A stretch of DNA of 64,000 nucleotides, from positions 2,604,001-2,668,000 of the forward strand of contig JBBCGR010000003.1 in the NCBI GenBank assembly GCA_037201625.1, read 5' to 3'. Of the stretch, positions 1 through 8,540 are shown one piece after another. Positions within the stretch are counted from its first letter, which is position 1. Every line of letters starts with the position of its first letter. Origin of the DNA: JAMXLO01 sp037201625. GTDB lineage: Bacteria > Pseudomonadota > Alphaproteobacteria > Acetobacterales > Acetobacteraceae. A model generated the notes under the pieces. That model saw only the letters and a program-made list of their open reading frames with translations, did no database searches and had not been told where the DNA came from. Position numbers and translations under genes: made by a program.

Positions 1-7
1 GCTGTCC

Positions 8-2023
8 ATGATTCTGCTGCCTCTGCTGTGCGGGGCAGCGGGTGCCGTCTCGCTCCCGCCGGTCGGACAGCGCGTCACCGCGACGATCGAGCTTTTCGGC
101 CGGACGGTCCCGCTGCCTCCCGGCGCATGGCAGGTGGCCTCCACAGGCTACGGCCGGGTCACCGGCAGCGATCCCGGCCCCTACGGCACGATCGGCGGCG
201 TGCTGCTGATCCGGCCAGACAGCCAGTCCAGCGAGTTCCTGCTGCTGCACACCAACCTTCTGCCGGTTCGTGGCGGCTGGGGCCAACCATCCGAATGCAC
301 CGACGACAAGGCGCTGTTCCAGAGCGTCGGCGAGCCGCGCAACCTGCAGAACGCGTGCTCGTTCGTGCTGCCGCTGCGCCGGGCACAGCTTCTGCACTCC
401 GGGCTGCCGGCCATCGCCTCGATCGCCGATGCGGCGCGGCTCGACGACATGCTGCCGTCCTGGGCGCTGGTCAGCGGTTTCCGCGTCAGCGACCGCCGCG
501 ACATGCTGGACATCCGCTACGGCATCGCGCCGCGCCGGCCCGAGCCAGGGGCGTGGTTCGCCGACCAGCCGCCGACCCTCCCGGCCTATCGCAGCGTGGT
601 GCGCGAACTGGGCGACTGGGCGCAGGCGGCACGCAAGGCGGCGCAGGCGTCGTTGCGCGACCCGGCCACGCAGGTCGCCGCCCTGCCGCCCGTGACACTC
701 GGCATGCGCGATGTCGCCCGCGATGCGGCACAGGAGCAGATCTCGGCCCTGCAACTCGGGCTCTACAAGCTGGCGACCTATCGCGTACCGTCGACCGCGT
801 TCGGCCTCGCGGTCTCCACCATCGCGGTGGGCAACATCTATTTCGGCGCCTGGATCACCCTGTGGCAGTCGCTGACCCACAGCGCGGTGTTTCTCGGCAA
901 CGAGCTTGCCTGGGAGTGGCCGACCGCCACGCCGGTGATGCGGCTGGTCGGCACGCCGGCCAGCCCGCCAGTACCGGTCGCGCGACGCGCCGTCCCTGCC
1001 GCCGATGATGACTCGCTGGTGCAGCTTGCCGCGAACTCCGCCACGCTGCCGGCCGGCACCATGCCGCTACGAGGCCGCTATCCGGTCGACGGCAAGCAGG
1101 TGCCGCTGCCGGCCGGACGCTGGACCGTGCTGCACAGCACCGCGAACGGCGGCTTCACCGGCACGGTGCTCGGCAGGCTCGACGGCCACGACCTGCTCGG
1201 GCTGGTGGTGATCCACAGCAACATCGAGCAGACGCCGGGTATCCTCGGACCATCGGCGGAGTGCGGCCGCGGCGACATCGCGTTCGCCGTCACCCGCTAC
1301 GACACGCCCGAGGACGGCTTCTGCGTCTACGGCAAGCGCGTCATGCCGATGGCGTCCGACGAGCGTGCCCTGCGCGACAATCGCCTGTGGGCCGAGGCGG
1401 CGCAGAAGCTGGCGGACCAGGGGATCGGCGTTCCCGCACATCTCCTGATGGTGGGCGCGCGCGCCCGCACCCAGCGGAACTTCATCGACGCCCGCTACTA
1501 CTTCGCCCTGGGAGCGGACGATCCCGACACCGCTCTGCGTGCCTGGGCGGACCTGGTGCAGGAGCCGATGGAGCAGGGCGTCCGCGGCCGGCTGCCCGGC
1601 GATGCCGAGCCGCTGCCCTGGCCGTGGGAGATGGCGGCGGTGCAGGCCGCGACCGTCGCCCAGGGCCGCGCCACGCTGCTGGACCTGCGAGCCGCCGGCA
1701 TCATCCCGCAGGCTGAACTCGAGCGGCAGTTGGCCGTGGCGGATGCGGCAATGGCCGACCGCGAGCAGCAGCGCCTGTCACTCTGGGGACGCTCGTTCCT
1801 CAAGGTCGCCACCTACCGGGTCGCGGCCTACCTCGATGGTGCCGCGGTGCAGATGTTCTTCACCGGCAGCCCGGTGCAGGGCGTCGCGGTCGCCACTGTC
1901 CATGCGGTGGCCAAGCCGCTGCTCGCCTACGGCAACGAGATCTACTGGGCGCAATCGGCGCACGGCAAGGCGCCGGCGGCCCTGCTGACCGCGAACTTCC
2001 CGGAGATCGGCAGCGACCGGTAG
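8..2023 (+). CDS. Internally duplicated protein with two DUF2061-like segments
   Basis: The 671-residue product has two homologous halves. Each begins with a beta-rich segment ending in a Cys pair (residues about 19-125 and 352-455, both containing V-P-L-P-x-G-x-W). Each half ends with a membrane-like segment (about 252-307 and 597-650) carrying the DUF2061 pattern K-x-A-T-Y-R followed about 40 residues later by G-N-E-x-x-W. The first residues look like a signal peptide (MILLPLLCGAAGA). The frame is open to the window edge, so the true start may lie upstream. The TAG stop is shared with an intergenic repeat. Function is unknown; a cell-envelope location is inferred. Confidence 0.75.
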   Translation: MILLPLLCGAAGAVSLPPVGQRVTATIELFGRTVPLPPGAWQVASTGYGRVTGSDPGPYGTIGGVLLIRPDSQSSEFLLLHTNLLPVRGGWGQPSECTDDKALFQSVGEPRNLQNACSFVLPLRRAQLLHSGLPAIASIADAARLDDMLPSWALVSGFRVSDRRDMLDIRYGIAPRRPEPGAWFADQPPTLPAYRSVVRELGDWAQAARKAAQASLRDPATQVAALPPVTLGMRDVARDAAQEQISALQLGLYKLATYRVPSTAFGLAVSTIAVGNIYFGAWITLWQSLTHSAVFLGNELAWEWPTATPVMRLVGTPASPPVPVARRAVPAADDDSLVQLAANSATLPAGTMPLRGRYPVDGKQVPLPAGRWTVLHSTANGGFTGTVLGRLDGHDLLGLVVIHSNIEQTPGILGPSAECGRGDIAFAVTRYDTPEDGFCVYGKRVMPMASDERALRDNRLWAEAAQKLADQGIGVPAHLLMVGARARTQRNFIDARYYFALGADDPDTALRAWADLVQEPMEQGVRGRLPGDAEPLPWPWEMAAVQAATVAQGRATLLDLRAAGIIPQAELERQLAVADAAMADREQQRLSLWGRSFLKVATYRVAAYLDGAAVQMFFTGSPVQGVAVATVHAVAKPLLAYGNEIYWAQSAHGKAPAALLTANFPEIGSDR

Positions 2024-2083
2024 AGCGTGATCCGCGCAGGTGGAGCAACCGGCGCGGTGAATCCCGCTCTCAGACAACGAGCC
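2023..2083. repeat. REP-like palindromic element, copy A
   Basis: This is one of four related intergenic elements (others near 18614, 22476 and 23783). It starts GAGCGTGATCC and contains GGTGAATC then GCTCT, giving an imperfect inverted repeat. It begins within the TAG stop codon of the preceding gene, so it may act as a transcription terminator. Confidence 0.7.
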
Positions 2084-2118
2084 AGATACCGTGAGCCAAC
2101 GCGAACTCTGGCGCGCCC

Positions 2119-2994
2119 TCAGCGCCGGCGTTCGCGCGAGGCGGTGAACAGGCCGGTGGCGACGATGATGGCGGCGCCAGCGACCGTCCACCCGTCCGGC
2201 AGTGCGCCGAATGCCAGGAAGCCCGCCAGCGTCATCCACAGAAGCTGCACGTAGGAATACGGCGCCAGCGTGGACACCGGCGCGTTGCGGAGCGCCAGGA
2301 TCACCATCCACTGGCCGACGGACGACAGCACGCCCTGGCCCAGCGACAGCCATACCTGTCGCCCCGTCGGCGACACGAAATGGAACGGGATGATCGCGCT
2401 CAGCACGATCAGGCCCGAGATGGCCGACCAGAACATCGTGGTCTCGGGCCGCTCGATGGCGACCATCCGGCGCGTGAGGATGGTTCCGAGCGCCCAGAAG
2501 AGGGCGGAGGCGACGCGGTACAGCCCCTCCGGCTGGAACGTCCCCGCGCCGGGCCGCAGCACCACGATCACGCCCAGCATGCCCCCGGCGAGCGCGATCC
2601 AGCGCGAGACGCCCACCTTCTCGCCCAGCAACGGGATCGACAGCACGGTCACCAGGATCGGGCCGATGAAGCCGATCGTCGCCGCCTCGGCCAGCCCCAC
2701 GTCGCGGATGCCCAGCACGAACAGCAGCGAGGAGCAGACCAGGCACATGCCGCGCGCCACCTGCATCCAAGGCGAGCGCACATAGAACGAGGCGCCCGAG
2801 ATGCGCGTCGTCAGCAGCAGCGCCATCACCACGAACACGACGTAGCGCGTCCAGGCGATCTGCACGATCGCCAGTTCGCCCGCCAATTGCTTCGCAATCG
2901 TGTCGCCGGCGCAGAAGATGACGGACGCGGCCAGGTTGAGCCCGATGCCGCGCCACGGGTTGTCGACGTGTCCACTCACGGTCGAGGGCGTCAC
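2119..2994 (-). CDS. EamA/DMT-family transporter
   Basis: The 291-residue product has about ten hydrophobic segments in two EamA-like halves, the usual drug/metabolite transporter layout. The first half ends near G-E-K-V-G-V-S-R-W and the second ends with a hydrophobic helix before a basic tail (SRERRR). It is an inner-membrane secondary transporter; the substrate cannot be told from the sequence. The marked start is GTG with no well-placed Shine-Dalgarno, and a second GTG lies five codons downstream, so the start is uncertain. It runs in the same direction as the HD-domain gene 34 bp upstream and may be co-transcribed with it. Confidence 0.85.
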   Translation of the reverse strand: MTPSTVSGHVDNPWRGIGLNLAASVIFCAGDTIAKQLAGELAIVQIAWTRYVVFVVMALLLTTRISGASFYVRSPWMQVARGMCLVCSSLLFVLGIRDVGLAEAATIGFIGPILVTVLSIPLLGEKVGVSRWIALAGGMLGVIVVLRPGAGTFQPEGLYRVASALFWALGTILTRRMVAIERPETTMFWSAISGLIVLSAIIPFHFVSPTGRQVWLSLGQGVLSSVGQWMVILALRNAPVSTLAPYSYVQLLWMTLAGFLAFGALPDGWTVAGAAIIVATGLFTASRERRR

Positions 2995-3027
2995 TCCCGC
3001 ACGGGCGGGAGTCCCAGGGGTGGTGGT

Positions 3028-3789
3028 CTACAGGTACTTCGCCGGCCGGATCATCGCCCGCCACATATGCGCGACCGGGCTGTTGTCGAAGCCCAGACCC
3101 TGCTCGGGCTGGCGGAAGCAGCGGCCGATCACGTCGGTGAACTCCTCGAGCTCGACCTTCACGTCCGGATCGAACGAGTAGATGTCGTGCAGCGTGATCA
3201 TCCGGCCCGACATGTACCATTTGTGGGCGCGCATCCGGCGGTAGTCCGCCTCGACATACGGGTCCGGGCGGTAGTCGGCACCGAACGCCTTGATATACGA
3301 CTGCGGATACTCGTAGCCCACCGAATCGTCGGGGTAGAAGCGCAGCACCTGGTGCGCGCGGATCGCCCAGGTGACCTCCTCATCGACGTACGGCTCCACG
3401 AGCTGCGCGCCCCAGTAGCCATGGTCGCCGCGGATGAATCCGATGGTGGAGACGTCGTGCAGCAGGCAGGCGAGCACCATGTTGTCCGGCAGCCCGGCAT
3501 TCACCGCGTGCCTGGCGCTCTGCAGCAGGTGCGCGGCGGGGCCGAAGCGGTATTTGAAGAAGTCCATCAGCGTGGGCTTCTCCGGCATCGCCGGCAGGCG
3601 CGGATCGTCGCCCATCAGCACGCGCGCGTTGGGGTTCTTCGCCATGATCGCGTTGGCGTTCACCGCCGGCCCCATGTCGCCTTCGGCCATGCTGTACAGG
3701 CGTGACTTGACGACGATGTAGTCGAGCTCGCGGCTCATCTGGTCCTCGAGCGCATCGGCGCGCTCGGACAGGGTCATCGTCTCGTTCAT
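3028..3789 (-). CDS. HD-domain protein
   Basis: The 253-residue soluble protein carries a metal-binding HD signature: an upstream His in H-L-L-Q-S-A-R-H-A, then A-C-L-L-H-D-V. This is the pattern of HD-superfamily phosphohydrolases and of the mixed-valent di-iron oxygenases related to PhnZ. Which activity applies cannot be decided here. A strong Shine-Dalgarno (AGGAGG, 7 nt before ATG) fixes the start. Nearby genes on the same strand encode an SDR oxidoreductase and a transporter, which suggests a small catabolic group, but this is inference. Confidence 0.8.
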   Translation of the reverse strand: MNETMTLSERADALEDQMSRELDYIVVKSRLYSMAEGDMGPAVNANAIMAKNPNARVLMGDDPRLPAMPEKPTLMDFFKYRFGPAAHLLQSARHAVNAGLPDNMVLACLLHDVSTIGFIRGDHGYWGAQLVEPYVDEEVTWAIRAHQVLRFYPDDSVGYEYPQSYIKAFGADYRPDPYVEADYRRMRAHKWYMSGRMITLHDIYSFDPDVKVELEEFTDVIGRCFRQPEQGLGFDNSPVAHMWRAMIRPAKYL

Positions 3790-3872
3790 CTGTTTCCTCC
3801 TGGACGCCCCGGCATCCTAGGCCCGCGGCGCGGCAATCGTCGAGGCGGGCGCCGGGAGCCGGGCGGCCGCGC

Positions 3873-4622
3873 TCAGTAGTAGCCGCTGCCGCCGTTCACG
3901 TGGATCGTCTGGCCGGTGATGAAGCCGCCATCGTCGCTCACCAGGAACAGGCAGGTGGCGGCGATCTCGTCCACTTTGCCCTGGCGGCCCAGCGGGATGC
4001 CGGCGGCGTTCGGCACGTGGCCCTGGTACCATTCGGGATTGGCCCGCTGCGTGTCGATGCTGCCGGGCGAGACGACGTTGACGCGGATGTTGTGCGGCGC
4101 GAACTCCGAGGCCAGGCCTCGGGCGAATCCCACCAGCCCCATCTTGGCGGCCGAGACATGGGCGCGGCCCGAGCCGCCGACGAAGGCGCCCTCACCGGTG
4201 AAGAACAGGATGCGGCCATAGCCGTTCTGCACCATCGGACCGATCAGCGCGCGCGTCAGGTACACCGCGCCGTCCAGCACCACGCCGCGCACCGTCTCCC
4301 AGTCCTCCTGCGTCACCTCGGTGAACGGCTTGTGCGGACGGATGGCGGCGTTGTTGATCAGGATGTCGACGCGGCCGAACTCGGACAGCGCGCGGGCCGC
4401 CATGGCCTCGATCTGATCCTTGCTGGCGATGTCGGCGATCACCGCGAGCGCCTTGACCCCGAGGGCCTGCGCCTCCCGCACCACGGCATCCGCCTCGGCC
4501 TGGTTGGAGCGGGCGTTGACGACGACGTGGGCGCCCTCCGCCGCCAGCTTCAGCACCGTTGCGCGGCCGATGTTGCGGCCGGAGCCGGTGACCAGAGCGA
4601 CCTTGTCCTGGAGTTTCCCCAT
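3873..4622 (-). CDS. SDR-family oxidoreductase lacking the usual catalytic Tyr
   Basis: The 249-residue product is a classical-length short-chain dehydrogenase. It has the Rossmann motif T-G-S-G-R-N-I-G near residue 12 and N-N-A-A near residue 90. The sequence at the active site is A-H-V-S-A-A-K, so the Lys is present but the position of the usual Tyr (Y-x-x-x-K) is Val, preceded by His. The usual Ser position also reads T-G-E-G. SDRs of the 2,4-dienoyl-CoA reductase type work without the Tyr, so the protein may be active with different chemistry. A GGAG Shine-Dalgarno precedes the ATG. Confidence 0.85.
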   Translation of the reverse strand: MGKLQDKVALVTGSGRNIGRATVLKLAAEGAHVVVNARSNQAEADAVVREAQALGVKALAVIADIASKDQIEAMAARALSEFGRVDILINNAAIRPHKPFTEVTQEDWETVRGVVLDGAVYLTRALIGPMVQNGYGRILFFTGEGAFVGGSGRAHVSAAKMGLVGFARGLASEFAPHNIRVNVVSPGSIDTQRANPEWYQGHVPNAAGIPLGRQGKVDEIAATCLFLVSDDGGFITGQTIHVNGGSGYY

Positions 4623-4711
4623 GTTGCGTCTCCGTTGCGATCGGGCGCCGTCTTTCCCGGCGCCGGCAGGCTACGCATGACCGGCGCGCAGGGGCAAGCG
4701 GCGCCGGCCCG

Positions 4712-4954
4712 CTACTCGTCCGCGTGGTCGCCGCCGCGCAGTTCCCCGCTTCGCACGCTGGCGATCGCGTTGTGCAGGATCTGCACGATCGCTTCATCCG
4801 CGACGCTGCGGGCCAGCAGGGCGAGCGCACCGCCCAGCAGCGCCGAGGCGATGGAGAGTGAACCGATGTTCTGACCGACCATGTACTCGATCGCCTTGTC
4901 CACCACCGCACCCGCATGGCTCAGGTCCTGGGGCGGCTGTTCGTCGGTCTTCAT
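4712..4954 (-). CDS. Small hypothetical protein downstream of the ABC exporter
   Basis: The 80-residue product has an acidic, Gln-rich N-terminus, a central hydrophobic stretch (I-G-S-L-S-I-A-S-A-L-L-G-G-A-L-A-L-L) and an acidic tail. A good Shine-Dalgarno (TAGGAG, about 7 nt before ATG) supports translation. It starts 10 bp after the exporter stop codon, so the two genes are probably one transcript. I do not recognise the family; no function is proposed. Confidence 0.65.
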   Translation of the reverse strand: MKTDEQPPQDLSHAGAVVDKAIEYMVGQNIGSLSIASALLGGALALLARSVADEAIVQILHNAIASVRSGELRGGDHADE

Positions 4955-4963
4955 TGCTGTCTC

Positions 4964-6814
4964 CTAATCCGCAATCTCCGGCTCCGTCTCGCTCTCGGCC
5001 TGCAGCGCCCACATCCGCGCATACAGCCCGTCATGCGCCAGCAGCGCCGCATGCCGCCCGCGCTCCACCACGCTGCCGTCGCGCAGCACGATGATCTCAT
5101 CCGCGTCCACCACGGTGGACAGCCGGTGCGCGATCACCAGCGTCGTGCGATGCCGCGACACTGCCCTGAGCGCCGCCTGGATCTCCTGTTCCGTCTGCGT
5201 GTCGAGCGCACTCGTCGCCTCGTCGAGGATCAGGATACGCGGATCCTTCAGGATGGTGCGAGCAATCGCCACGCGCTGCTTCTCGCCGCCCGACAGCTTC
5301 AGCCCACGCTCCCCCACGCGCGTGTCGTAACCGTCCGGCAGCGAGACGATGAAATCGTGCACCTGCGCCAGGCGCGCGGCATGCTCGATCTCCGCCTGCG
5401 TCGCGCCGACGCGGCCATAGGCGATGTTGTAGCGGATCGTGTCGTTGAACAGCACCGTGTCCTGCGGCACCACGCCGATCGCCGCGCGCAGGCTCGACTG
5501 GGTCACGTCGCGGATGTCCTGGCCGTCGATGCAGATGCGCCCGCGCGTGACGTCGTAGAAGCGGAACAGCAGGCGGCTGATGGTCGACTTGCCGGCGCCG
5601 GTCGGCCCGACGATCGCGAGCTTGTGGCCCGCCGGCACGGTGAAATCGACGCCCTTCAGGATCGCCCGGTCGGGGCGGTAGCCGAAATGCACGCCCTCGA
5701 ACCGCACCTCGCCGGCCGGGCCATCCGACAGATGCGCGGCCAGCACCACGGCATCCGGACGGTCGGCGATCTCGCGGTCGACCTCCAGCAGGTTGAACAT
5801 CTGCTCCATGTCCACCAGCCCCTGGCGGATCGTCATGTAGACCATGCCGAGGAAGCCGAGCGGCTGGTAGAGCTGCATCAGGTAGGTGTTGACCAGCACG
5901 AACTTGCCGACGGTCATCGTGCCGCCCTGCACCTCCTGCGCGGCCATCAGCATGATCAGCGTCAGGCCGCCGGCGATGATGAACGCCTGGCCGATGTTCA
6001 GCATGTTCAGCGACACCTGCACCCGCACCGCCGCCCGCTCGTAGCGCGCGAGCGCCGTGTCGTAGCGCTCCGCCTCGTGCGCCTCGTTGCCGAAATACTT
6101 CACGGTCTCGTAGTTCAGCAGCGAATCGAGCGCCTTGGTGCTGGCGTCGTTGTCGGTGTCGTTCATCGCCCGGCGGATGCGCGAGCGCCAGGCGGCGAAG
6201 CCCATGGTGAAGCCGGCATAGCTCATGACCGCGGCGAAGGTGATCGCGGCGAAGCGCCAGTCGAACAGGTGCCAGATGATGGCGGTGACCAGCAGCAGCT
6301 CGATCATCGTCGGCACGACGTTGAACACGCCCAGCCGGAGCACCGACTGGATGCCGGCCGAGCCGCGGTCGATCGCGCGGCCCAGCGCGCCGGTCTGCCG
6401 GTCGAGATGGAACCGCAGGCTCAGCGCATGCAGGTGCTGGAACGCCTGCAGCGCCGCGGTCCGCACCGCGCGCTGCTGCACCTTGGCGAACAGCGCGTCG
6501 CGCAATTCGCCGAACACGGCGGAGCTGGCGCGCACCAGGCCGTAGCCCGCCACCAGCGCGAGCGGCGCCACGATGAACGCGGCACCGTCGCGCGGCGCCA
6601 GCGCATCGACGATGCGGCCGTAGATCACCGGGACGAACACCGTCGCCAGCTTCGCCAGCAGCAGCAATCCCATCGCCAGGGCGACGCGGATCTTGGCGCC
6701 GCGGTCGCCGCGCGGCCAGAGATAGGGCAGCATCGCGCCGACGGTGGCGATGGCGGAGCGTCGCGGACGTGGCAGACTGAGCGAAGCAGCAGCGCCGGAG
6801 AAGGCTTGTCGCAT
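4964..6814 (-). CDS. Atm1-type ABC exporter (fused permease-ATPase)
   Basis: A half-transporter of about 616 residues: an N-terminal six-helix ABC membrane domain, then one ATPase domain. The permease ends with N-Y-E-T-V-K-Y-F-G-N-E, a hallmark of the Atm1/HMT1 group that exports glutathione-linked sulfur or metal species. The ATPase shows Walker A G-P-T-G-A-G-K-S-T, signature L-S-G-G-E-K-Q-R, Walker B I-L-I-L-D-E-A-T-S-A-L and the H-loop I-A-H-R-L-S. The open frame extends to 6880, but that would overlap the divergent Nudix start. ATG at 6814 is chosen, with ATG 6823 as alternative. It should work as a homodimer in the inner membrane. Confidence 0.9.
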   Translation of the reverse strand: MRQAFSGAAASLSLPRPRRSAIATVGAMLPYLWPRGDRGAKIRVALAMGLLLLAKLATVFVPVIYGRIVDALAPRDGAAFIVAPLALVAGYGLVRASSAVFGELRDALFAKVQQRAVRTAALQAFQHLHALSLRFHLDRQTGALGRAIDRGSAGIQSVLRLGVFNVVPTMIELLLVTAIIWHLFDWRFAAITFAAVMSYAGFTMGFAAWRSRIRRAMNDTDNDASTKALDSLLNYETVKYFGNEAHEAERYDTALARYERAAVRVQVSLNMLNIGQAFIIAGGLTLIMLMAAQEVQGGTMTVGKFVLVNTYLMQLYQPLGFLGMVYMTIRQGLVDMEQMFNLLEVDREIADRPDAVVLAAHLSDGPAGEVRFEGVHFGYRPDRAILKGVDFTVPAGHKLAIVGPTGAGKSTISRLLFRFYDVTRGRICIDGQDIRDVTQSSLRAAIGVVPQDTVLFNDTIRYNIAYGRVGATQAEIEHAARLAQVHDFIVSLPDGYDTRVGERGLKLSGGEKQRVAIARTILKDPRILILDEATSALDTQTEQEIQAALRAVSRHRTTLVIAHRLSTVVDADEIIVLRDGSVVERGRHAALLAHDGLYARMWALQAESETEPEIAD

Positions 6815-6878
6815 GCCTCGCATGTGGCACGCGGACCGGCGCTTTGAAAGGCGACGCGCCTGTCTGAAAGGCCACACC

Positions 6879-7652
6879 ATGCACCCCGGCTACGAGCGGC
6901 ATATGCGTGCCTGCAACAACGCCATCCTGCCGGGCGAGCGCCTGGCGTTCCGCATCGGCGCCACCCAGGTCGGCTGGGTGAAGCCCGACTTCGCCGCCCG
7001 GCTCGCGGCGTTCCCGGAGATCCGCGTGGCGGCCGATGTCACCCTGGCGGACGGCGCCGCGCTGCCGGTGATCGCGCGCTCCCTGTCCGATGCCGGCTGC
7101 TACCGTTGGCGGCGGGAGGCGTTCGATGTGCGCGCCGAGCCCGAGGGGCCCGTCCTGGCCCAGCTCGACCGCGGGGCGCTGCCGAGCTTCGGCGTGCTGG
7201 CGGTGGGCGTGCACGTGAACGGGCTGGTGCGCCGCCCGGACGGCCTGTATCTGTGGATCGCCCGCCGCGCCGCCAACAAGCTGCTCGACCCCTCGAAACT
7301 CGATCACATCGTCGCGGGCGGCGTTCCCGCCGGCCTCACGCCGCAGGAGACGCTGGTGAAGGAGGCGGCGGAGGAGGCGGCAATCCCGGCCGCGCTCGCC
7401 AGCCAGGCCGTGCCGGTCGCCAGGATCACCTACGCCATGGAGCGGCCCGAGGGCCTGCGCCGCGACCTGCTGCACTGCTACGACCTGCACCTGCCCGAAG
7501 CGTTCCAGCCGCTGGCCGCGGACGGCGAGGTGGAGGCGTTCGAGCTGTGGCCGATCGACCGGGCCGTGGCGGCGGTGCGCGACACCGACGCCTTCAAGTT
7601 TAACGTCAACCTGGTGCTGATCGACCTGTTCCAGCGCCAAGGGCTGATCTGA
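6879..7652 (+). CDS. DUF4743 plus Nudix hydrolase
   Basis: The 257-residue protein has an N-terminal DUF4743-like region (H-P-G-Y-E-R-H-M-R-A-C-N-N) followed by a Nudix domain. The Nudix box reads G-G-V-P-A-G-L-T-P-Q-E-T and continues K-E-A-A-E-E-A, keeping the metal-binding glutamates. Proteins of this architecture resemble the fungal YJR142W group, which hydrolyses damaged thiamine diphosphate derivatives; that role here is inferred by family. The start is the ATG just before H-P-G-Y, although the frame is open further upstream. It is divergent from the ABC exporter with about 64 bp between starts. Confidence 0.85.
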   Translation: MHPGYERHMRACNNAILPGERLAFRIGATQVGWVKPDFAARLAAFPEIRVAADVTLADGAALPVIARSLSDAGCYRWRREAFDVRAEPEGPVLAQLDRGALPSFGVLAVGVHVNGLVRRPDGLYLWIARRAANKLLDPSKLDHIVAGGVPAGLTPQETLVKEAAEEAAIPAALASQAVPVARITYAMERPEGLRRDLLHCYDLHLPEAFQPLAADGEVEAFELWPIDRAVAAVRDTDAFKFNVNLVLIDLFQRQGLI

Positions 7653-7664
7653 CGCCGATCAGCC

Positions 7665-8465
7665 TCAGCACTTGTGCGGCAGCGGCGTCAGCTCGGTGAT
7701 CTTGGCGTCCATCACGAAGTCGCCGAAATCCATCTGCAGGTTGTCGGCCACCCCGTTCTCCCAGTAGCGCATGCCAACCTGGTAGGTCGGCACCTCGCTC
7801 TTGGATTCGCGGTCGAAGAACGCCAGCCGCACCCGCGTGCTCGGCAGGCTGGAGAGCAGCGGATACTTGTTCGCCTCGGGCTTCTTCCAGTCCAGCACCA
7901 CCAGCGTGCTGTCCTCCGCCCCGCCATCGTCGGTGCCGTCGAACAGCGGAATCGTGAGGAACCGCTTGCCGGCCTGCGCCGCGGCGATGATCGCCGAGGT
8001 GTGGGCCATCGGGAACAGCGTGCCCTCGGGCAGCGGCTTGGTGGTGTCGTCGGGCACCGTGTAGTGCGCCACACCCGGGCCGCCCGGCCGCTCCAGCGTC
8101 GCATCGCCGTCGGTCTGGCTGGTCACCGCGGTGTCGGTGGTCTGCTTCATGTGAAAGCGGAACTTGAGGCCGTCCTTGGATTCCCAGGTGGCATAGTCGG
8201 ACACCATCTGGATGTCCTGGCCATCGCTGTTGGTCAGCACCATCGACAGCCGCTGGCGCACCGCCCAGCCGTCGCAGGCGTCGATCACCTCGTAGCCCAT
8301 CGTGCCCTTGGCGGCGATGATGTCGCCGCCGCGGCTGCTGCTGCGGGTCAGCTCATAGATCGCCCGATGCGCGGCCGATGTGGTGTTCAGACCATCGGCG
8401 GCGGCGGGAAGCGAAGCGGAGGCGACCAGAGCCAGAACGGCTGCCGACAGGGCAAGGGGGCGCAT
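7665..8465 (-). CDS. eipB: EipB-like periplasmic cell-envelope protein (DUF1849)
   Basis: The 266-residue product has a clear signal peptide (cleavage after L-P-A-A-A) and matches the DUF1849/EipB family. EipB is a periplasmic beta-spiral protein needed for envelope integrity in Brucella. Two cysteines remain in the mature protein, one in D-A-C-D-G-W and one as the last residue (P-H-K-C). These positions match the disulfide described for EipB. A GGAG Shine-Dalgarno lies 6-7 nt before the ATG. It converges with the Nudix gene, 12 bp apart. Confidence 0.85.
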   Translation of the reverse strand: MRPLALSAAVLALVASASLPAAADGLNTTSAAHRAIYELTRSSSRGGDIIAAKGTMGYEVIDACDGWAVRQRLSMVLTNSDGQDIQMVSDYATWESKDGLKFRFHMKQTTDTAVTSQTDGDATLERPGGPGVAHYTVPDDTTKPLPEGTLFPMAHTSAIIAAAQAGKRFLTIPLFDGTDDGGAEDSTLVVLDWKKPEANKYPLLSSLPSTRVRLAFFDRESKSEVPTYQVGMRYWENGVADNLQMDFGDFVMDAKITELTPLPHKC

Positions 8466-8540
8466 CGGGGGACTCCACTGCGGGTCGATGGAACATAAGG
8501 AGGCGGATGCTGATCCGCCAGCGATGGGCGGTGCGGCGAT

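Noticed and set aside
5097..7640. Long 847-codon minus-strand frame over the exporter and Nudix genes
   Set aside because: Shadow frame of GC-rich coding DNA; Arg/Ala-rich with no motif, while two real genes occupy the same DNA.
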